This document shows, piece by piece, positions 19,561-30,179 of a stretch of DNA of 64,000 nucleotides (the stretch's first letter is position 1; every line of letters begins with the position of its first letter). Location: contig NZ_AKJM01000112.1 in assembly GCF_000282335.1 (NCBI RefSeq), positions 62,001-126,000 of the forward strand, given 5' to 3'. The DNA comes from Pseudomonas sp. GM48. GTDB lineage: Bacteria; Pseudomonadota; Gammaproteobacteria; Pseudomonadales; Pseudomonadaceae. The translations under genes and the position numbers were made by a program. The notes below the pieces were generated by a model. It had not been told where the DNA came from. It did no database searches and saw nothing but the letters and a program-made list of their open reading frames with translations.

Positions 19561-19635
19561 TTCGCGAGCAAGCCCGCTCCCACACTGGATTTGTGGTTAA
19601 CACAGATCAAATGTGGGAGCGGGCTTGCTCGCGAA
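19561..19635. repeat. REP doublet inside the amino-acid ABC operon
   Basis: Arm-in doublet, arms 19561-19584 and 19611-19635, spacer 26 bases, GGGAGCGGGCTTGCTCGC core. It lies between the binding-protein gene and the permease gene, where an mRNA stabiliser or attenuator would raise binding protein relative to permease. Confidence 0.9.
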
Positions 19636-19678
19636 GATGGCCTCACCGGCGATAAAAATTTCGGAACCTGCAAACTCA

Positions 19679-20638
19679 ATGAAACAGAAAAAAGCCCAAT
19701 GGCCCTGGCACGTCCTGACCGTGCTGGTGCTCATCGGCCTGGCCGGCGCGTTGTATTACGCCACCTCGCTGATGTCCTACGAATGGCGCTGGAACCGCGT
19801 TCCGCAATATTTCGCCTACCACGCCGAAGAGTCCCAGCGCGCCGCCGACATTTCCACCGTCAGCGAACTGGTACGCAAGGGTGACAAGGCTGAAGTGACC
19901 CTGCGCAACGACGCCGGCACCGAGCAGCACCTGATCGTCGACGACAACAGCCTGCAAGTCGCCCAAGGCGATGATGTGGCCGAGGGCGATGTGATTGGCG
20001 TGACCCGCCATTGGGCCGCAGGACCGCTGATGTGGGGCCTCTGGACCACTTTATGGTTGTCCGTGGTGTCCGGCGTTCTCGGGCTGCTGATCGGTCTGGT
20101 CACCGGCCTGTGCCGGCTGTCGAACAACCCGACCCTGCGCGATCTCTCGACCATTTATGTCGAGCTGGTGCGCGGTACGCCGCTGCTGGTGCAGATCTTC
20201 ATTTTCTACTTCTTCATCGGCACGGTGATGAACCTGTCCCGGGAATTTGCCGGGATTGCCGCGCTGTCGCTGTTCACTGGCGCCTATGTGGCGGAAATCA
20301 TCCGCTCCGGCGTGCAGTCCATCGCCCGTGGTCAGAACGAAGCCGCACGGTCCCTGGGTTTGAGCGCCGGCCAGTCAATGCGTCATGTAGTGCTGCCGCA
20401 AGCTTTCAAACGCGTGCTGCCACCGCTGGCCGGGCAGTTCATCAGCCTGGTGAAGGACACCTCGCTGGTGTCGGTGATTGCGATTACCGAGCTGCTGAAA
20501 AGCGGTCGTGAAGTCATCACTACCTCGTTTTCACCATTCGAAATCCTGTTCTGCGTTGCGGGGCTGTATTTGTTGATCAACCTGCCGCTGTCGAAAATCG
20601 CCGGCCGGCTTGAGCGGAGGCTCGCGCAAAGTGATTGA
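19679..20638 (+). CDS. Polar amino-acid ABC importer, permease (HisM family)
   Basis: A 319-residue inner-membrane protein. The first helix (about 11-31) is followed by a hydrophilic segment of about 85 residues ([12 protein letters not shown] to TRHWAAGP). A standard five-helix HisM/GlnP permease core then follows, with the EAA-type loop in [23 protein letters not shown]. The core alone is the usual 220-residue permease; the inserted periplasmic segment is an extra domain known in a subset of the family. ATG 19679 is used because the frame upstream is REP sequence. It overlaps the ATPase start by eight bases. Confidence 0.88.
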   Translation: MKQKKAQWPWHVLTVLVLIGLAGALYYATSLMSYEWRWNRVPQYFAYHAEESQRAADISTVSELVRKGDKAEVTLRNDAGTEQHLIVDDNSLQVAQGDDVAEGDVIGVTRHWAAGPLMWGLWTTLWLSVVSGVLGLLIGLVTGLCRLSNNPTLRDLSTIYVELVRGTPLLVQIFIFYFFIGTVMNLSREFAGIAALSLFTGAYVAEIIRSGVQSIARGQNEAARSLGLSAGQSMRHVVLPQAFKRVLPPLAGQFISLVKDTSLVSVIAITELLKSGREVITTSFSPFEILFCVAGLYLLINLPLSKIAGRLERRLAQSD

Positions 20639-21365
20639 AGTCCGCGATCTGGTAAAAGTCTTCGACACCCGTGGCCAGGTGGTGCGCGCGGTGGATAACG
20701 TCAGCACAACGGTCGCCAAGGGCGAAGTGCTGGTGGTGATCGGTCCGTCCGGCTCCGGCAAGTCGACCTTTCTGCGCTGCCTCAATGGCCTGGAAACCTT
20801 CGATTCCGGCTCGGTGAGTATCGACGGCCTGCAACTGGCCGACCCGAAAACCGATGTGAACGCCTATCGCCGCGAAGTCGGCATGGTGTTCCAGCATTTC
20901 AACCTGTTCCCGCACATGACCGTGCTGGAAAACCTCTGCCTGGCGCAGAAAGTCGTGCGCAAACGCGGCAAAAAGGAACGCGAGGCCAAGGCCATGGCGT
21001 TGCTGGAAAAGGTCGGGATTGCGCAGAAGGCCAACGAGTTTCCGTCGCGTCTGTCTGGCGGCCAGCAACAGCGCGTGGCGATTGCCCGGGCGCTGGCGAT
21101 GGAGCCGAAGGTCATGCTGTTCGACGAGCCGACCTCGGCTCTCGACCCGGAAATGGTCGGCGAAGTGCTGGACGTGATGAAAAACCTGGCCGTGGAAGGC
21201 ATGACGATGGTTTGCGTCACCCACGAAATGGGCTTCGCCCGGGAAGTGGCGGATCGGGTGCTGTTCTTCGATCACGGCAAGTTGCTGGAAGATGCTGCGC
21301 CTGCGGAATTCTTCGATGCGCCGAAGGATCTGCGGGCACAGGCGTTTTTGCGGCAGGTTTTGTAA
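20631..21365 (+). CDS. Polar amino-acid ABC importer, ATPase
   Basis: A 244-residue ATPase of the HisP/GlnQ type. Walker [10 protein letters not shown] is at 38-46, the signature is LSGGQQQR, Walker B is [12 protein letters not shown] and the H-loop is [11 protein letters not shown] 20631 is the start: GGAGG lies at 20616-20620, ten bases ahead, and the first codons overlap the permease stop. The three genes form one importer. A REP doublet follows. Confidence 0.9.
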   Translation: MIEVRDLVKVFDTRGQVVRAVDNVSTTVAKGEVLVVIGPSGSGKSTFLRCLNGLETFDSGSVSIDGLQLADPKTDVNAYRREVGMVFQHFNLFPHMTVLENLCLAQKVVRKRGKKEREAKAMALLEKVGIAQKANEFPSRLSGGQQQRVAIARALAMEPKVMLFDEPTSALDPEMVGEVLDVMKNLAVEGMTMVCVTHEMGFAREVADRVLFFDHGKLLEDAAPAEFFDAPKDLRAQAFLRQVL

Positions 21366-21382
21366 CCTCGGAATCTGACAGA

Positions 21383-21479
21383 CCGCTTTCGCGAGCAAGC
21401 CCGCTCCCACAGTGATTGGGTTGACCACAACTTTTGTGTTCGACGCAAAACCTGTGGGAGCGGGCTTGCTCGCGAAGGC
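21383..21479. repeat. REP doublet between the ABC operon and the chemoreceptor gene
   Basis: Arm-in doublet, arms 21385-21411 and 21451-21479, spacer about 39 bases, majority core. It lies between two convergent transcription units. Confidence 0.9.
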
Positions 21480-21519
21480 GTCACCTCGGTCGCAAGTGGA
21501 CCGAGGCCTGCTAATCACC

Positions 21520-23436
21520 TCAAACCTTGAACCTGCCCACCAGCATCTGCAAATGCGTCCCCAACCGCGCCAGCTCAACGCTGGAGGCCGCGGTCTCTTC
21601 ACTCGCGGCCGAGGTCTGGTCCGACACGTCCCGCACGTTCAGCACGCTGCGGTTGATCTCTTCGGCCACGGCGCTTTGCTGTTCGGCGGCAGCGGCGATC
21701 TGCTGGTTCATCGCCTGAATCGCCGAGACAGTGCGAGTGATGCTTTCCAGTGAACCACCGGCGCGGCGGGTCAGTTCGACACTGCTCTCGGTCAGATTGC
21801 GGCTGTTGTCCATGATGGTCGCCACCTGCTGCGTGCCGTTTTGCAGGCCGAGGATCAGCTCTTCAATCTCTTCGGTGGACTTCTGGGTGCGCTGGGCCAG
21901 GCTGCGGACTTCGTCTGCGACCACGGCAAAACCACGTCCGGCTTCACCGGCCCGGGCGGCTTCAATCGCGGCGTTGAGCGCGAGCAGGTTGGTTTGCTGG
22001 GCCACCGATTTGATCACGTCGAGCACGCTGCCGATCTTGTCGCTTTCGCGCTTGAGTTCGCCCATGGCCTCGGTGGAGTGGCCGACTTCCGCGGCCAGGC
22101 GTTCGATCTGGGCGATGGCCTCACCCACCACTTTGTCGCCCTCGCGGGCCTGCTGGTCGGCAGCAACGGCGGCTTCGGAGGCTTCTTCGGCGTTGCGCGC
22201 GACCTCCTGCACGGTGGCGGCCATTTCGTTCATGGCAGTCGCGACCTGATCGGTCTCGACTTTCTGGCTGTTGACCCCGGCGCTGGTCTGCTCGGTGACG
22301 GCGGACAGCTCTTCGGCCGCGCTGGCGATCTGCGTGACGCCATCGCTGATGCCGCCGATCAGTTCGCGCAAGCCTTGGGTCATGCTCTGCATGGCACGCT
22401 GCAACTGGCCGAGTTCGTCACGGCGCTGCGACGTCAGGTTGTGGGTCAGGTCGCCACTGGCCACGCGTTCAGCGACAGCCAGGGTCTGGTTCAATGGAAC
22501 GATGATCTGCCGGGTGATCGCCCAGGCGGCCAGCAGGCCGAAGGCGATGGCCAGAACAGTGGCGAGGGCCAGCATGTTCTTGGCATGGGCGGCGTCGGTG
22601 TCGCGCACGACGGTTTGCGAAACGGTGAGTTTCTTGCTCATGTCCAACAGGATTTCGCCTTGGGCGGACATGCGCACCAGGGCCTTGGCGCTGGCCACCT
22701 GGGAGTCGCGGAACTGGCTGACCGCGGCGCGGTAGGCCTTCAGCGAATCAGTCGCCTGTTGCAGGTTGGCAATGTGTTCTCCGGGCAGCTTGGCGGGCAG
22801 GCTCTCGAGGTTCTTCAGGGCGTTGTCGATCGCGTCGAGGGCTGGCTGTTCGGCTTCGCTCTTGCCGCTGTAGGTGTAGCCGCGAACCTGGAAGCGCGCC
22901 TGCTGGATCAGTTTGCTCAGGTCGATCACGCTGTTGAACGCCGCCACGCTGTCGCCTTGCAGCATGGATTTTTCCACTTCGGCGACGCGGGCCACGGCGT
23001 TGTCGGCGGTGGCGCCGAGTTTGCTGCGGGCGTCTTCACGCTGGGCGCCGGCCTGGGTCATGTCGCTAAAGGCACGACGGTATTCGGCGACAGCGGCCAG
23101 TTGTTGATCGACCATGGCCGTATCAGCCGGTTGCTCGATCAGGCCGCGGGCAGTCTGCAGGCCGCTTTCGAGTTTGCCCAACAGATCGTTGACGGCGCCG
23201 GGACCTTGTTCGCCGCGACGCATTTCGTAATCCAGGCGGGCGATGCGCAGGTCCTTGGTCAGGTCGTTGAGGCTGGCGATGAACCCCAGTTTATCGCCAC
23301 GGCTGGTCACGCCGCTCAGGCCGCTCCAGCCGGTGAAGGTGATCAGCAGGGTCAGTGCCAGCACCAGGCCGAAGCCGATCCCCAGCTTGCGTTTGACGCT
23401 GACGTTTCCCAGATTCTCGGCTAGCCATTGATACAT
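21520..23436 (-). CDS. Methyl-accepting chemotaxis protein (helical ligand-binding domain)
   Basis: A 638-residue chemoreceptor. The start is the ATG at 23434-23436, with GGGGAG seven bases ahead; a longer frame adds 32 unlikely residues. TM1 is at about 17-40. A long all-helical periplasmic domain follows, about 240 residues, of the size of the bimodular HBM/McpS type. TM2 ([20 protein letters not shown]), HAMP and the cytoplasmic coiled coil come next, with the hairpin tip [20 protein letters not shown]. The P. aeruginosa gene in the same place (next to this ABC operon and rsmE) is McpK, an alpha-ketoglutarate receptor. Orthology is inferred from synteny, and ligand identity is not shown. 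Confidence 0.88.
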   Translation of the reverse strand: MYQWLAENLGNVSVKRKLGIGFGLVLALTLLITFTGWSGLSGVTSRGDKLGFIASLNDLTKDLRIARLDYEMRRGEQGPGAVNDLLGKLESGLQTARGLIEQPADTAMVDQQLAAVAEYRRAFSDMTQAGAQREDARSKLGATADNAVARVAEVEKSMLQGDSVAAFNSVIDLSKLIQQARFQVRGYTYSGKSEAEQPALDAIDNALKNLESLPAKLPGEHIANLQQATDSLKAYRAAVSQFRDSQVASAKALVRMSAQGEILLDMSKKLTVSQTVVRDTDAAHAKNMLALATVLAIAFGLLAAWAITRQIIVPLNQTLAVAERVASGDLTHNLTSQRRDELGQLQRAMQSMTQGLRELIGGISDGVTQIASAAEELSAVTEQTSAGVNSQKVETDQVATAMNEMAATVQEVARNAEEASEAAVAADQQAREGDKVVGEAIAQIERLAAEVGHSTEAMGELKRESDKIGSVLDVIKSVAQQTNLLALNAAIEAARAGEAGRGFAVVADEVRSLAQRTQKSTEEIEELILGLQNGTQQVATIMDNSRNLTESSVELTRRAGGSLESITRTVSAIQAMNQQIAAAAEQQSAVAEEINRSVLNVRDVSDQTSAASEETAASSVELARLGTHLQMLVGRFKV

Positions 23437-23534
23437 GCTGAAACTCCCCGGACCACAATTTGGTTTTATGGGGTGTTTATCGGCAGATGGGTGGGGTTCT
23501 GTAGGGGCGGATAGTCGGCTTGCGGTCATCACAT

Positions 23535-23665
23535 GTAGCAGCTGGCGAAGCCTGCGTTCGGCTGCGCAGCAGTCGTCTATACGCTGTACTCAGTCAACCA
23601 GAATGACTGAGGTGCCGGGTTTTGCGACTGCTTCGCAGCCGAACGCAGGCTTCGCCAGCTGCTAC
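23535..23665. repeat. 131-bp palindrome, second REP family
   Basis: Two 41-base arms (23535-23575 and 23625-23665) are complementary at 40 of 41 positions, built on GCGAAGCCTGCGTTCGGCTG. An inner 8-bp hairpin (CTCAGTCA 23589-23596 with TGACTGAG 23604-23611) is nested in the centre. It is the only copy of this core in the window and is unrelated to the GGGAGCGGGC doublets. It sits between the chemoreceptor start and the rsmE stop, both on the minus strand, so it may terminate or insulate rsmE transcription. Confidence 0.9.
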
Positions 23666-23678
23666 GGGTTATGCGTAG

Positions 23679-24386
23679 TTAGAAAAGGCGTGCCAGCAGC
23701 GCGGTCACGGCGGTTTCGACGCGAAGAATGCGCTCGCCCAGTTGCACCGGTTGCAGGCCGGACTTGCCCAGCAGGTCGATCTCGTAGGGAATCCAGCCAC
23801 CCTCGGGGCCGATGGCCAGGGTCACCGGTTCGCTGAGTGCGCGAGGGCAGGGCGGGTAATTGCCCGGGTGCCCCACCAGGCCGAGGGTGCCTTCGGTGAT
23901 GGCAGGCAGGCGGTCTTCGACGAACGGCTTGAAGCGCTTCTCGATGACGACTTCCGGCAGCACGCTGTCCCGGGCCTGTTCGAGGCCGAGGATCAATTGC
24001 TCGCGAATCGCTTCCGGTTCCAGGAACGGGGTCTGCCAGAAGCTCTTCTCGACGCGATAGCTGTTGACCAGCACGATACGCGGCACACCCATGGCTGCCA
24101 CAGTCTGAAACACCCTGCGCAGCATTTTGGGCCGCGGCAGGGCCAGTACCAGGGTCAATGGCAGCTTGGCCGGTGGCAGCTGGTCGAGGGTGACGCGCAA
24201 TTCCGCTTCGCCGGCGTCCAGGCGCAACACTTCGGCCGAGCCCATCAGCCCGCCGATCCGCCCGACGCGCATGCTGTCACCCACTTCGCAGCGGTGGACT
24301 TCCTGCATGTGCGTCAGCCGGCGATCACGCAGGATCACCCGGTCGGCCGCAATGAAGTCGGCCTCGATGAGGAGCAGCAGGTTCAC
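23679..24386 (-). CDS. rsmE: 16S rRNA m3U1498 methyltransferase
   Basis: A 235-residue SPOUT methyltransferase that methylates N3 of U1498 in 16S rRNA. The N-terminal PUA-like part ([21 protein letters not shown]) precedes the knotted domain, with [14 protein letters not shown] and the C-terminal [20 protein letters not shown] that binds SAM. The start overlaps the tatC stop by four bases. Usual length. Confidence 0.93.
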   Translation of the reverse strand: MNLLLLIEADFIAADRVILRDRRLTHMQEVHRCEVGDSMRVGRIGGLMGSAEVLRLDAGEAELRVTLDQLPPAKLPLTLVLALPRPKMLRRVFQTVAAMGVPRIVLVNSYRVEKSFWQTPFLEPEAIREQLILGLEQARDSVLPEVVIEKRFKPFVEDRLPAITEGTLGLVGHPGNYPPCPRALSEPVTLAIGPEGGWIPYEIDLLGKSGLQPVQLGERILRVETAVTALLARLF

Positions 24387-25177
24387 GCTTGGGTCGCTGG
24401 CGGCTGGTCGTTGTGATCGTCAGCCGGTTGGTCGTCCGGATGCTCGCCACGCTTGCTGATCAGGCTGCCGAACAGGATGCCGATCTCGAACAACAGCCAC
24501 ATCGGCACGGCCAGCAGGGTCTGCGAGAAGATGTCCGGCGGCGTCAGGATCATGCCGACCACGAAGCAGCCGATGATCACGTACGGGCGGATCTTCTTCA
24601 GGTATTTGACGTCGACCACGCCGATCCACACCAGCAGCACCACGGCCACCGGAATTTCGAACGCCACGCCAAAGGCGAAGAACAGCGTCATGACGAAATC
24701 GAGGTAGCTGGTGATGTCGGTCATCATTTCCACGCCGGCCGGGGTGGCGGAGGCGAAGAACTTGAAGATCAGCGGGAACACCAGGAAGTAGGCGAAGGCC
24801 ATGCCGGCGTAGAACAAAAAGATGCTGGAGACCAGCAAGGGCACGGCAATGCGTTTTTCATGCTTGTACAGGCCGGGGGCGATGAAACCCCAGATCTGGT
24901 GCAGGATCACCGGGATCGCCAGGAACAGCGAAACCATCATGGTCAGCTTCAGCGGCGTCAGGAACGGCGACGACACGTCGGTGGCAATCATCGTCGCGCC
25001 GGCGGGCAGGTACGCACGCAGCGGCGTCGAGACGAAGGTGTAGATCTGCTGGGTGAAGGCAAACAGGCCGGCGAAGATGATGAAAATCGCCGCTACACAG
25101 CGCAGCAGTCGGGTACGCAACTCGGTGAGGTGCGAAACCAGCGGCATGTGCTGGTCGTTTTCAGGAAGATCGCTCAT
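24383..25177 (-). CDS. tatC: TatC, twin-arginine translocase core
   Basis: A 264-residue inner-membrane protein with six helices. It is the receptor for twin-arginine signal peptides. Conserved features are [12 protein letters not shown] at the N-terminus, [38 protein letters not shown] in the first loop, and [17 protein letters not shown] near the end. The tail is charged and rich in Asp/Gln. It overlaps tatB by four bases and rsmE by four, so tatABC-rsmE appear co-transcribed. Confidence 0.96.
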   Translation of the reverse strand: MSDLPENDQHMPLVSHLTELRTRLLRCVAAIFIIFAGLFAFTQQIYTFVSTPLRAYLPAGATMIATDVSSPFLTPLKLTMMVSLFLAIPVILHQIWGFIAPGLYKHEKRIAVPLLVSSIFLFYAGMAFAYFLVFPLIFKFFASATPAGVEMMTDITSYLDFVMTLFFAFGVAFEIPVAVVLLVWIGVVDVKYLKKIRPYVIIGCFVVGMILTPPDIFSQTLLAVPMWLLFEIGILFGSLISKRGEHPDDQPADDHNDQPPATQA

Positions 25178-25614
25178 GGGGCTCGCGGCGGCAGTGTTGG
25201 GTCATGAGGGGCTGGCGCAACAGGCGCAGCCGCAGGTGTGACGGGTTCAACCGGTGTGGTTGCAACAACGGGTGCAGGTTCTGCCGCTGCAGCAGGTGCT
25301 GCGACGCTGGCGGCGGGAACCTGAATCGTCTGCTCTCCCACATGCTCGACCGGTGTCGGCTCCTGCTGGGTCGGCGTGAAGATTTTCCGCGCCTCCTGCT
25401 CAAGCGACAGGATGTGCTCGTTGTGCAGTTGCCGACGAATCTCGTCAGCACCGATTTCACGTTCAACTTCCTGTTTGATCGCGTTGAAGCTGCGCTTCAG
25501 GCGCCCGACCCACAGGCCAGCGGTGCGCGCAGCGCCCGGCAAGCGCTCGGGACCCAGCACCAGCAGGGCAACGAGGCCGACGAGCAGCAGTTCAGAGAAG
25601 CTGATACCAAACAT
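25174..25614 (-). CDS. tatB: TatB, twin-arginine translocase subunit
   Basis: A 146-residue protein: one N-terminal membrane helix starting [19 protein letters not shown], the Gly-Pro hinge (LGPERLPG), then an amphipathic helix ([17 protein letters not shown]). A long Ala/Pro/Val-rich tail of about 60 residues is disordered and poorly conserved in the family. It forms the signal-peptide receptor with TatC. It begins ten bases after the tatA stop. Confidence 0.94.
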   Translation of the reverse strand: MFGISFSELLLVGLVALLVLGPERLPGAARTAGLWVGRLKRSFNAIKQEVEREIGADEIRRQLHNEHILSLEQEARKIFTPTQQEPTPVEHVGEQTIQVPAASVAAPAAAAEPAPVVATTPVEPVTPAAAPVAPAPHDPTLPPRAP

Positions 25615-25624
25615 TAGTCTGCGC

Positions 25625-25897
25625 TCACACGTCTTTGCGGATCGGCTCTTCGACTTTCTGCGCCTGCACGTCGATGGTGTGCGGCTGGTTCACAGAGGCC
25701 TGTGGTTGTACCGGCGGAACCGGTTGGGCCGGGGTCGCGTTCGGGTCGGCCGGTTTTTCGTCGTCGTTCATGGCTTTCTTGAAACCCTTGATCGACTCGC
25801 CGACATCAGTGCCGAGGTTTTTCAGTTTCTTGGTGCCGAATACCAGTACCACGACAACCAGAATGACGATCCAGTGTTTCCAGTCAAAAATGCCCAT
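25625..25897 (-). CDS. tatA: TatA, twin-arginine translocase pore subunit
   Basis: A 90-residue protein with one membrane helix ([16 protein letters not shown]), the hinge [24 protein letters not shown] and an acidic, proline-rich tail. It oligomerises to carry folded proteins across the membrane. AGAGGAG stands ahead of the ATG at 25897. It is the first tat gene after hisE. Confidence 0.95.
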   Translation of the reverse strand: MGIFDWKHWIVILVVVVLVFGTKKLKNLGTDVGESIKGFKKAMNDDEKPADPNATPAQPVPPVQPQASVNQPHTIDVQAQKVEEPIRKDV

Positions 25898-25922
25898 GCT
25901 GCTGCTCCTCTCTAATAGTTAT

Positions 25923-26255
25923 TCAGGCGGACGGACGCGAGGCTTTCTCAACGTGTCCGGAGAGACCGAAACGACGGTCCAGTTCATCGAGTACAGCCTG
26001 TGGATGCTGCCCCAATTGGGCGAGCATGACCATGCTGTGGAACCACAGATCGGCGGTTTCGTAGATCACATCGCTGCAGTCACCGCTGACGGCGGCATCC
26101 TTGGCGGCAATGATGGTCTCGACCGACTCTTCGCCGACTTTTTCCAGAATCTTGTTCAAGCCCTTGTGGTACAGGCTGGCGACATACGAGCTGTCGGCGG
26201 CGGCGCCTTTGCGCTCTTCCAGTACCTGGGCCAGACGGGTCAGAGTGTCACTCAT
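25923..26255 (-). CDS. hisE: Phosphoribosyl-ATP pyrophosphatase
   Basis: A 110-residue all-helical enzyme for the second step of histidine synthesis (PR-ATP to PR-AMP). It shows the MazG-like metal-binding segments [14 protein letters not shown] and [17 protein letters not shown]. Pseudomonads keep hisE and hisI separate and next to tatABC rather than fused as in enterics. It overlaps hisI by eight bases. Confidence 0.95.
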   Translation of the reverse strand: MSDTLTRLAQVLEERKGAAADSSYVASLYHKGLNKILEKVGEESVETIIAAKDAAVSGDCSDVIYETADLWFHSMVMLAQLGQHPQAVLDELDRRFGLSGHVEKASRPSA

Positions 26256-26649
26256 GTTTGTGTCCTGCGGAGTAGATGGCGTGCGGATCTTTCAGGACCG
26301 GGTCGACCGTTGTCCAGTCGCCGTTCTCGTAGACGCGATAGAAGCAGCTCTGGCGGCCGGTATGGCAGGCAATGTCACCGATCTGCTCGACCATCAGGAT
26401 GATCACGTCGGCGTCGCAGTCCAGGCGCATCTCGTGCAGGGTTTGCACATGGCCGGACTCTTCGCCCTTGCGCCACAGCTTGCCACGGGAACGCGACCAG
26501 TAAATGGCGCGGTTCTCGGCAGCGGTCAGTTCCAGTGCTTCGCGGTTCATCCAGGCCATCATCAGGACGCGCCCGGTCTTGTGATCCTGGGCGATGGCCG
26601 GCACCAGGCCGTCAGCGTCCCACTTGATCTCGTCCAGCCAGTTTTTCAT
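26248..26649 (-). CDS. hisI: Phosphoribosyl-AMP cyclohydrolase
   Basis: A 133-residue zinc enzyme for the third step of histidine synthesis. Motifs are [44 protein letters not shown] and the metal-binding DCDAD and [11 protein letters not shown]. The start at 26649 has GGAG six bases ahead; nine extra upstream codons have no ribosome site. It precedes hisE with an overlap. Confidence 0.95.
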   Translation of the reverse strand: MKNWLDEIKWDADGLVPAIAQDHKTGRVLMMAWMNREALELTAAENRAIYWSRSRGKLWRKGEESGHVQTLHEMRLDCDADVIILMVEQIGDIACHTGRQSCFYRVYENGDWTTVDPVLKDPHAIYSAGHKHE

Positions 26650-26730
26650 CTTCGACTCCGACAGCGAGCTCCACACTTCAATAGTCGAGCTCAGGCGTTG
26701 AAACAGTGTGCCAGTCGTTCACGCAACTGG

Positions 26731-28335
26731 CTATCGGCGAACGACCAGATACAAACCGACGGCCATCATGATGCCAGCTGGCCAATAGTCCAACTGATTC
26801 AGCGGCCCGCCAGCGGCAAGGATCGCGCCACCGGCCAGATGGGCTGTGCCGAGCAGGCGCAGGAACCAGTCGTCGCGACGTCGATGCCACGCTGGCGGTG
26901 GATCGCTGGCGTGGGGCTGGGACAGGCGTTCGAGCAAATCGCGGGTCATGTTGGCCAGGTGCGGGATCTGTTCGATCTGGCTCTGCACGTTGCCAAACAG
27001 GGCTTTAGGGCTGACCCGCTCGCGCATCCAGCGTTCGAGGAACGGCTGCGCGGTGTTCCACAGGTCGAGGTCCGGGTACAGCTGGCGGCCCAGGCCTTCG
27101 ATGTTCAGCAGGGTTTTTTGCAGCAAGACCAACTGCGGCTGCACTTCCATGTTGAAGCGGCGCGCGGTCTGGAACAGGCGCATCAGCACCTGGCCGAAGG
27201 AAATATCCTTTAACGGTTTTTCGAAGATCGGCTCGCACACGGTACGGATCGCCGCTTCGAATTCGTTGAGTTTGGTTTCCGCCGGCACCCAGCCCGAATC
27301 GATGTGCAACTGCGCCACGCGCCGGTAATCGCGCTTGAAGAAGGCGAACAGGTTGCGCGCCAGGTAGTCCTGGTCTTCCGGGGTCAGGCTGCCGACGATG
27401 CCGCAGTCGATTGCAATGTACTGCGGGCTCCACGGGTTCACGGTGCTGACGAAGATGTTGCCCGGGTGCATGTCGGCATGGAAGAAGCTGTCGCGGAACA
27501 CCTGGGTGAAGAAGATTTCCACGCCGCGTTCGGCAAGTATTTTCATGTCGGTGCGCTGGTCGGCCAGGGTTGCCAGGTCGGTGACCTGGATACCGTAGAT
27601 GCGCTCCATCACCAGCACTTTCGGCCGGCACCAGTCCCAATACACTTGCGGTACGTACAGCAGCGGCGAACCGTCGAAGTTGCGCTTCAACTGGCTGGCG
27701 TTGGCGGCCTCGCGCAGCAGGTCGAGTTCGTCGTAGATGGTTTTTTCGTAGTCGCTGACCACGTCCACCGGGTGCAGCAGGCGGGCATCGGCCGAGAGTT
27801 TTTCGGCGGCGCGGGCGAGGATGAACAGCCACGCCAGGTCCTGGGCGATGACTGGCTTCAAGCCCGGACGAATCACTTTGACGACGACTTCTTCACCGGT
27901 TTTCAGCTGCGCGGCATGCACTTGCGCCACCGAGGCCGAGGCCAGCGGCTCGACATCGAAACGGCTGAACACGTCGCTGATTTTCTTGCCCAGCTGTTCT
28001 TCGATCAGCTTGACCGACACTTGCGAATCGAACGGCGGCACGCGGTCCTGCAACATCATCAGCTCATCGGCGATGTCTTCCGGCAGCAGGTCGCGACGGG
28101 TGGAGAGGATCTGCCCGAACTTAATGAAAATCGGCCCCAGGTCCTGCAGCGCCAGGCGCAAGCGCGCGCCACGGCTCAGGTCCAGGGTCTTGCGCGGGAA
28201 CCAGCGCCACGGCAACGCGTAACGCAGCGCCCGCAGAAACCAGGGCAGTGGCAGGGCGAACAGCAGGTCATCGAGGCGGTAGCGGATCACGACGCGCTGG
28301 ATGCGCAACAAACGGCGGACGGCAAGCAGCTTCAT
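26731..28335 (-). CDS. ubiB: UbiB, ubiquinone-biosynthesis atypical kinase
   Basis: A 534-residue ABC1/ADCK-family protein (usual length) that assists ubiquinone synthesis, probably as an ATPase acting on membrane quinone intermediates. Visible are the family KxGQ motif ([12 protein letters not shown]), the Ala-rich loop [23 protein letters not shown], the catalytic [10 protein letters not shown] and the metal Asp of AIDCGIVG. One or two hydrophobic helices end the protein. It overlaps ubiJ by four bases, in an ubiE-ubiJ-ubiB operon. Confidence 0.95.
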   Translation of the reverse strand: MKLLAVRRLLRIQRVVIRYRLDDLLFALPLPWFLRALRYALPWRWFPRKTLDLSRGARLRLALQDLGPIFIKFGQILSTRRDLLPEDIADELMMLQDRVPPFDSQVSVKLIEEQLGKKISDVFSRFDVEPLASASVAQVHAAQLKTGEEVVVKVIRPGLKPVIAQDLAWLFILARAAEKLSADARLLHPVDVVSDYEKTIYDELDLLREAANASQLKRNFDGSPLLYVPQVYWDWCRPKVLVMERIYGIQVTDLATLADQRTDMKILAERGVEIFFTQVFRDSFFHADMHPGNIFVSTVNPWSPQYIAIDCGIVGSLTPEDQDYLARNLFAFFKRDYRRVAQLHIDSGWVPAETKLNEFEAAIRTVCEPIFEKPLKDISFGQVLMRLFQTARRFNMEVQPQLVLLQKTLLNIEGLGRQLYPDLDLWNTAQPFLERWMRERVSPKALFGNVQSQIEQIPHLANMTRDLLERLSQPHASDPPPAWHRRRDDWFLRLLGTAHLAGGAILAAGGPLNQLDYWPAGIMMAVGLYLVVRR

Positions 28336-28955
28336 GCGTTATCGCTTGGGTCGAGGGATCGGGAAAGGCGCTCGAAACGCGCCTCGAGACGTTCCAGATC
28401 GAGTTTGATCTGGTCCAGTTCACTGAATCGGGCTTCAGCTTCGCGCTGACCGACAAGGGTGCGCGATTCTTCGGCCAGGTATTCGCCGAGGTTCTGGCCC
28501 AGGCTGGCGAACCCTTGCTGATACCAGCGGGCGCGGCTGCGCAGATGACCGCCGACCAGTTGCGTGGCCACCGGGCCGAGCCAGCGCGAGAGTTCGTACT
28601 CCCAGTCCAGTTCGAGGTCCTGAAGGATCGCCGCCAGTTCCAGCAGCACACCGCTGTCGCCGTCGAGCTCGACTTCCGGGCTGTGCAATACCGAGGTCTT
28701 GTCCTTGCTCATCGCCAGTTTCAACAGGCTCGAGGCCGGTGCACGCAAGGTGCAGTCGGCGCCGGTTTCCCACTGGGAGGCGAGCATCAGGCCTTCGTCG
28801 CTGGGCAGGATGAACAGTTGCAGCGCCGGGCTGCGGCAATCGACGGCAATCACCCGGCCGCTCAAATGCGCCAGCCGCGGCAGCGCCGTGCTATCGAGAC
28901 GCAGCACCCGGTTCAGGCCGAGTTCAACGCTGGCAAGCAGCCCGGCGAGCAGCAT
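28332..28955 (-). CDS. ubiJ: UbiJ, SCP2-domain ubiquinone-biosynthesis factor
   Basis: A 207-residue protein with an N-terminal SCP2-like lipid-binding domain (about 1-110, including [19 protein letters not shown]) and a charged C-terminal coiled coil ([26 protein letters not shown]). It is an accessory of the soluble Ubi complex that makes aerobic ubiquinone. It overlaps both ubiE (one base) and ubiB (four bases). Confidence 0.9.
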   Translation of the reverse strand: MLLAGLLASVELGLNRVLRLDSTALPRLAHLSGRVIAVDCRSPALQLFILPSDEGLMLASQWETGADCTLRAPASSLLKLAMSKDKTSVLHSPEVELDGDSGVLLELAAILQDLELDWEYELSRWLGPVATQLVGGHLRSRARWYQQGFASLGQNLGEYLAEESRTLVGQREAEARFSELDQIKLDLERLEARFERLSRSLDPSDNA

Positions 28956-29725
28956 CAGGGCTTGATGCCGCGGTGCAGGGCAACGATGCCTGCGGTCATG
29001 TTGTGATAGGTCACGCGGTCGAAGCCGGCCTCGACCATCATCGACTTCAGGGTTTCCTGGTTCGGGTGCATGCGGATCGATTCGGCCAGGTAGCGATAGC
29101 TTTCCGAGTCGTTGGTGATCAGCTTGCCCATCAGCGGCATGAAGGCGAACGAGTAGGCGTCGTAGGCCTTGGACATCAGCGCGTTGGTCGGCTTGGAGAA
29201 TTCCAGCACCAGCAAACGGCCACCCGGCTTGAGCACGCGCAGCATCGAGCGCAGGGCATCTTCCTTGTGGGTCACGTTGCGCAGGCCGAAGGCGATGGTC
29301 ACGCAGTCGAAATGGTTGTCCGGGAACGGCAGTTTTTCCGCATCGGCCTGGACGAATTCGACGTTACCGGCCACACCGAGGTCCAGCAGGCGGTCACGGC
29401 CGACCTTGAGCATGGATTCGTTGATGTCGGCCAATACGACCTGGCCGGTCGGGCCGACGAGGTGCGAGAATTTTCTGGTCAGGTCGCCAGTGCCGCCGGC
29501 GATGTCCAGCACGCGGTTACCGGTGCGCACGCCCGACAGTTCAATCGCGAAACGCTTCCACAGACGGTGCATGCCGCCCGACAGAAGGTCGTTCATCAGG
29601 TCGTACTTGGCGGCTACCGAGTGGAAAACCTCAGCGACTTTTTCCGCTTTCTGGCTTTCCGGAACGTTTTTGAAGCCGAAGTGAGTGGTGGGTTCGGCAT
29701 CGCTGCCTTTGCGCTGATCAGTCAT
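28955..29725 (-). CDS. ubiE: UbiE, ubiquinone/menaquinone C-methyltransferase
   Basis: A 256-residue SAM-dependent methyltransferase for the C-methylation step of ubiquinone synthesis. Motifs are [22 protein letters not shown], the SAM site [12 protein letters not shown], and [34 protein letters not shown] 29725 (MTDQRKGSD) starts the protein; the long frame upstream is unlikely. First gene of ubiEJB, divergent from the PHA-system gene across 155 bp. Confidence 0.95.
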   Translation of the reverse strand: MTDQRKGSDAEPTTHFGFKNVPESQKAEKVAEVFHSVAAKYDLMNDLLSGGMHRLWKRFAIELSGVRTGNRVLDIAGGTGDLTRKFSHLVGPTGQVVLADINESMLKVGRDRLLDLGVAGNVEFVQADAEKLPFPDNHFDCVTIAFGLRNVTHKEDALRSMLRVLKPGGRLLVLEFSKPTNALMSKAYDAYSFAFMPLMGKLITNDSESYRYLAESIRMHPNQETLKSMMVEAGFDRVTYHNMTAGIVALHRGIKP

Positions 29726-29880
29726 ATCGCTGTCACCAAAAGAGAATGCGCGACATTCTAATCCCCAAGGCATGCTTTGTCTTGGCAAGGCTGAAGGTAA
29801 GATGGGCAACCATCGGGACGTTTTGACGCAGCAGAGGTCAAGATGCCTCGGGAAAGCACCCATAAAGCAGGAGTCATTTG

Positions 29881-30156
29881 ATGGCCCATATTAGTGTTGA
29901 ACGTGCCCATGGCCTGGGTAAGGCAGCGGCTCGCGAAAAGGCCGACAAGCTGGCGCAGAAACTTTCCGATCAATATGGTCTGGAGCCGCAGTGGTCCGGC
30001 GACACCCTGAACCTCAAGCGCTCGGGTGTGAAGGGCGCGGTGCATGTCGCCGAGGACTCGATTCGCGTCGATGTGGAACTGGGCCTGATGATGTCGGCCA
30101 TGAGCGGCATGATCAAGGCGGAAATCGAAAAGGCGCTGGACAAGGTCCTGGTCTGA
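29881..30156 (+). CDS. Polyhydroxyalkanoate-system (PHA_gran_rgn) family protein
   Basis: A 91-residue small protein ([24 protein letters not shown]) of the family found beside phasin genes in pseudomonads. It has an amphipathic N-terminal helix, a beta-rich middle and a C-terminal helix ending [20 protein letters not shown] at 29868 or so stands seven bases before ATG 29881. The role is not established; location suggests granule association. A REP doublet separates it from phaI. Confidence 0.8.
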   Translation: MAHISVERAHGLGKAAAREKADKLAQKLSDQYGLEPQWSGDTLNLKRSGVKGAVHVAEDSIRVDVELGLMMSAMSGMIKAEIEKALDKVLV

Positions 30157-30179
30157 TTTTCTGCTTGAATTGAGATCCC

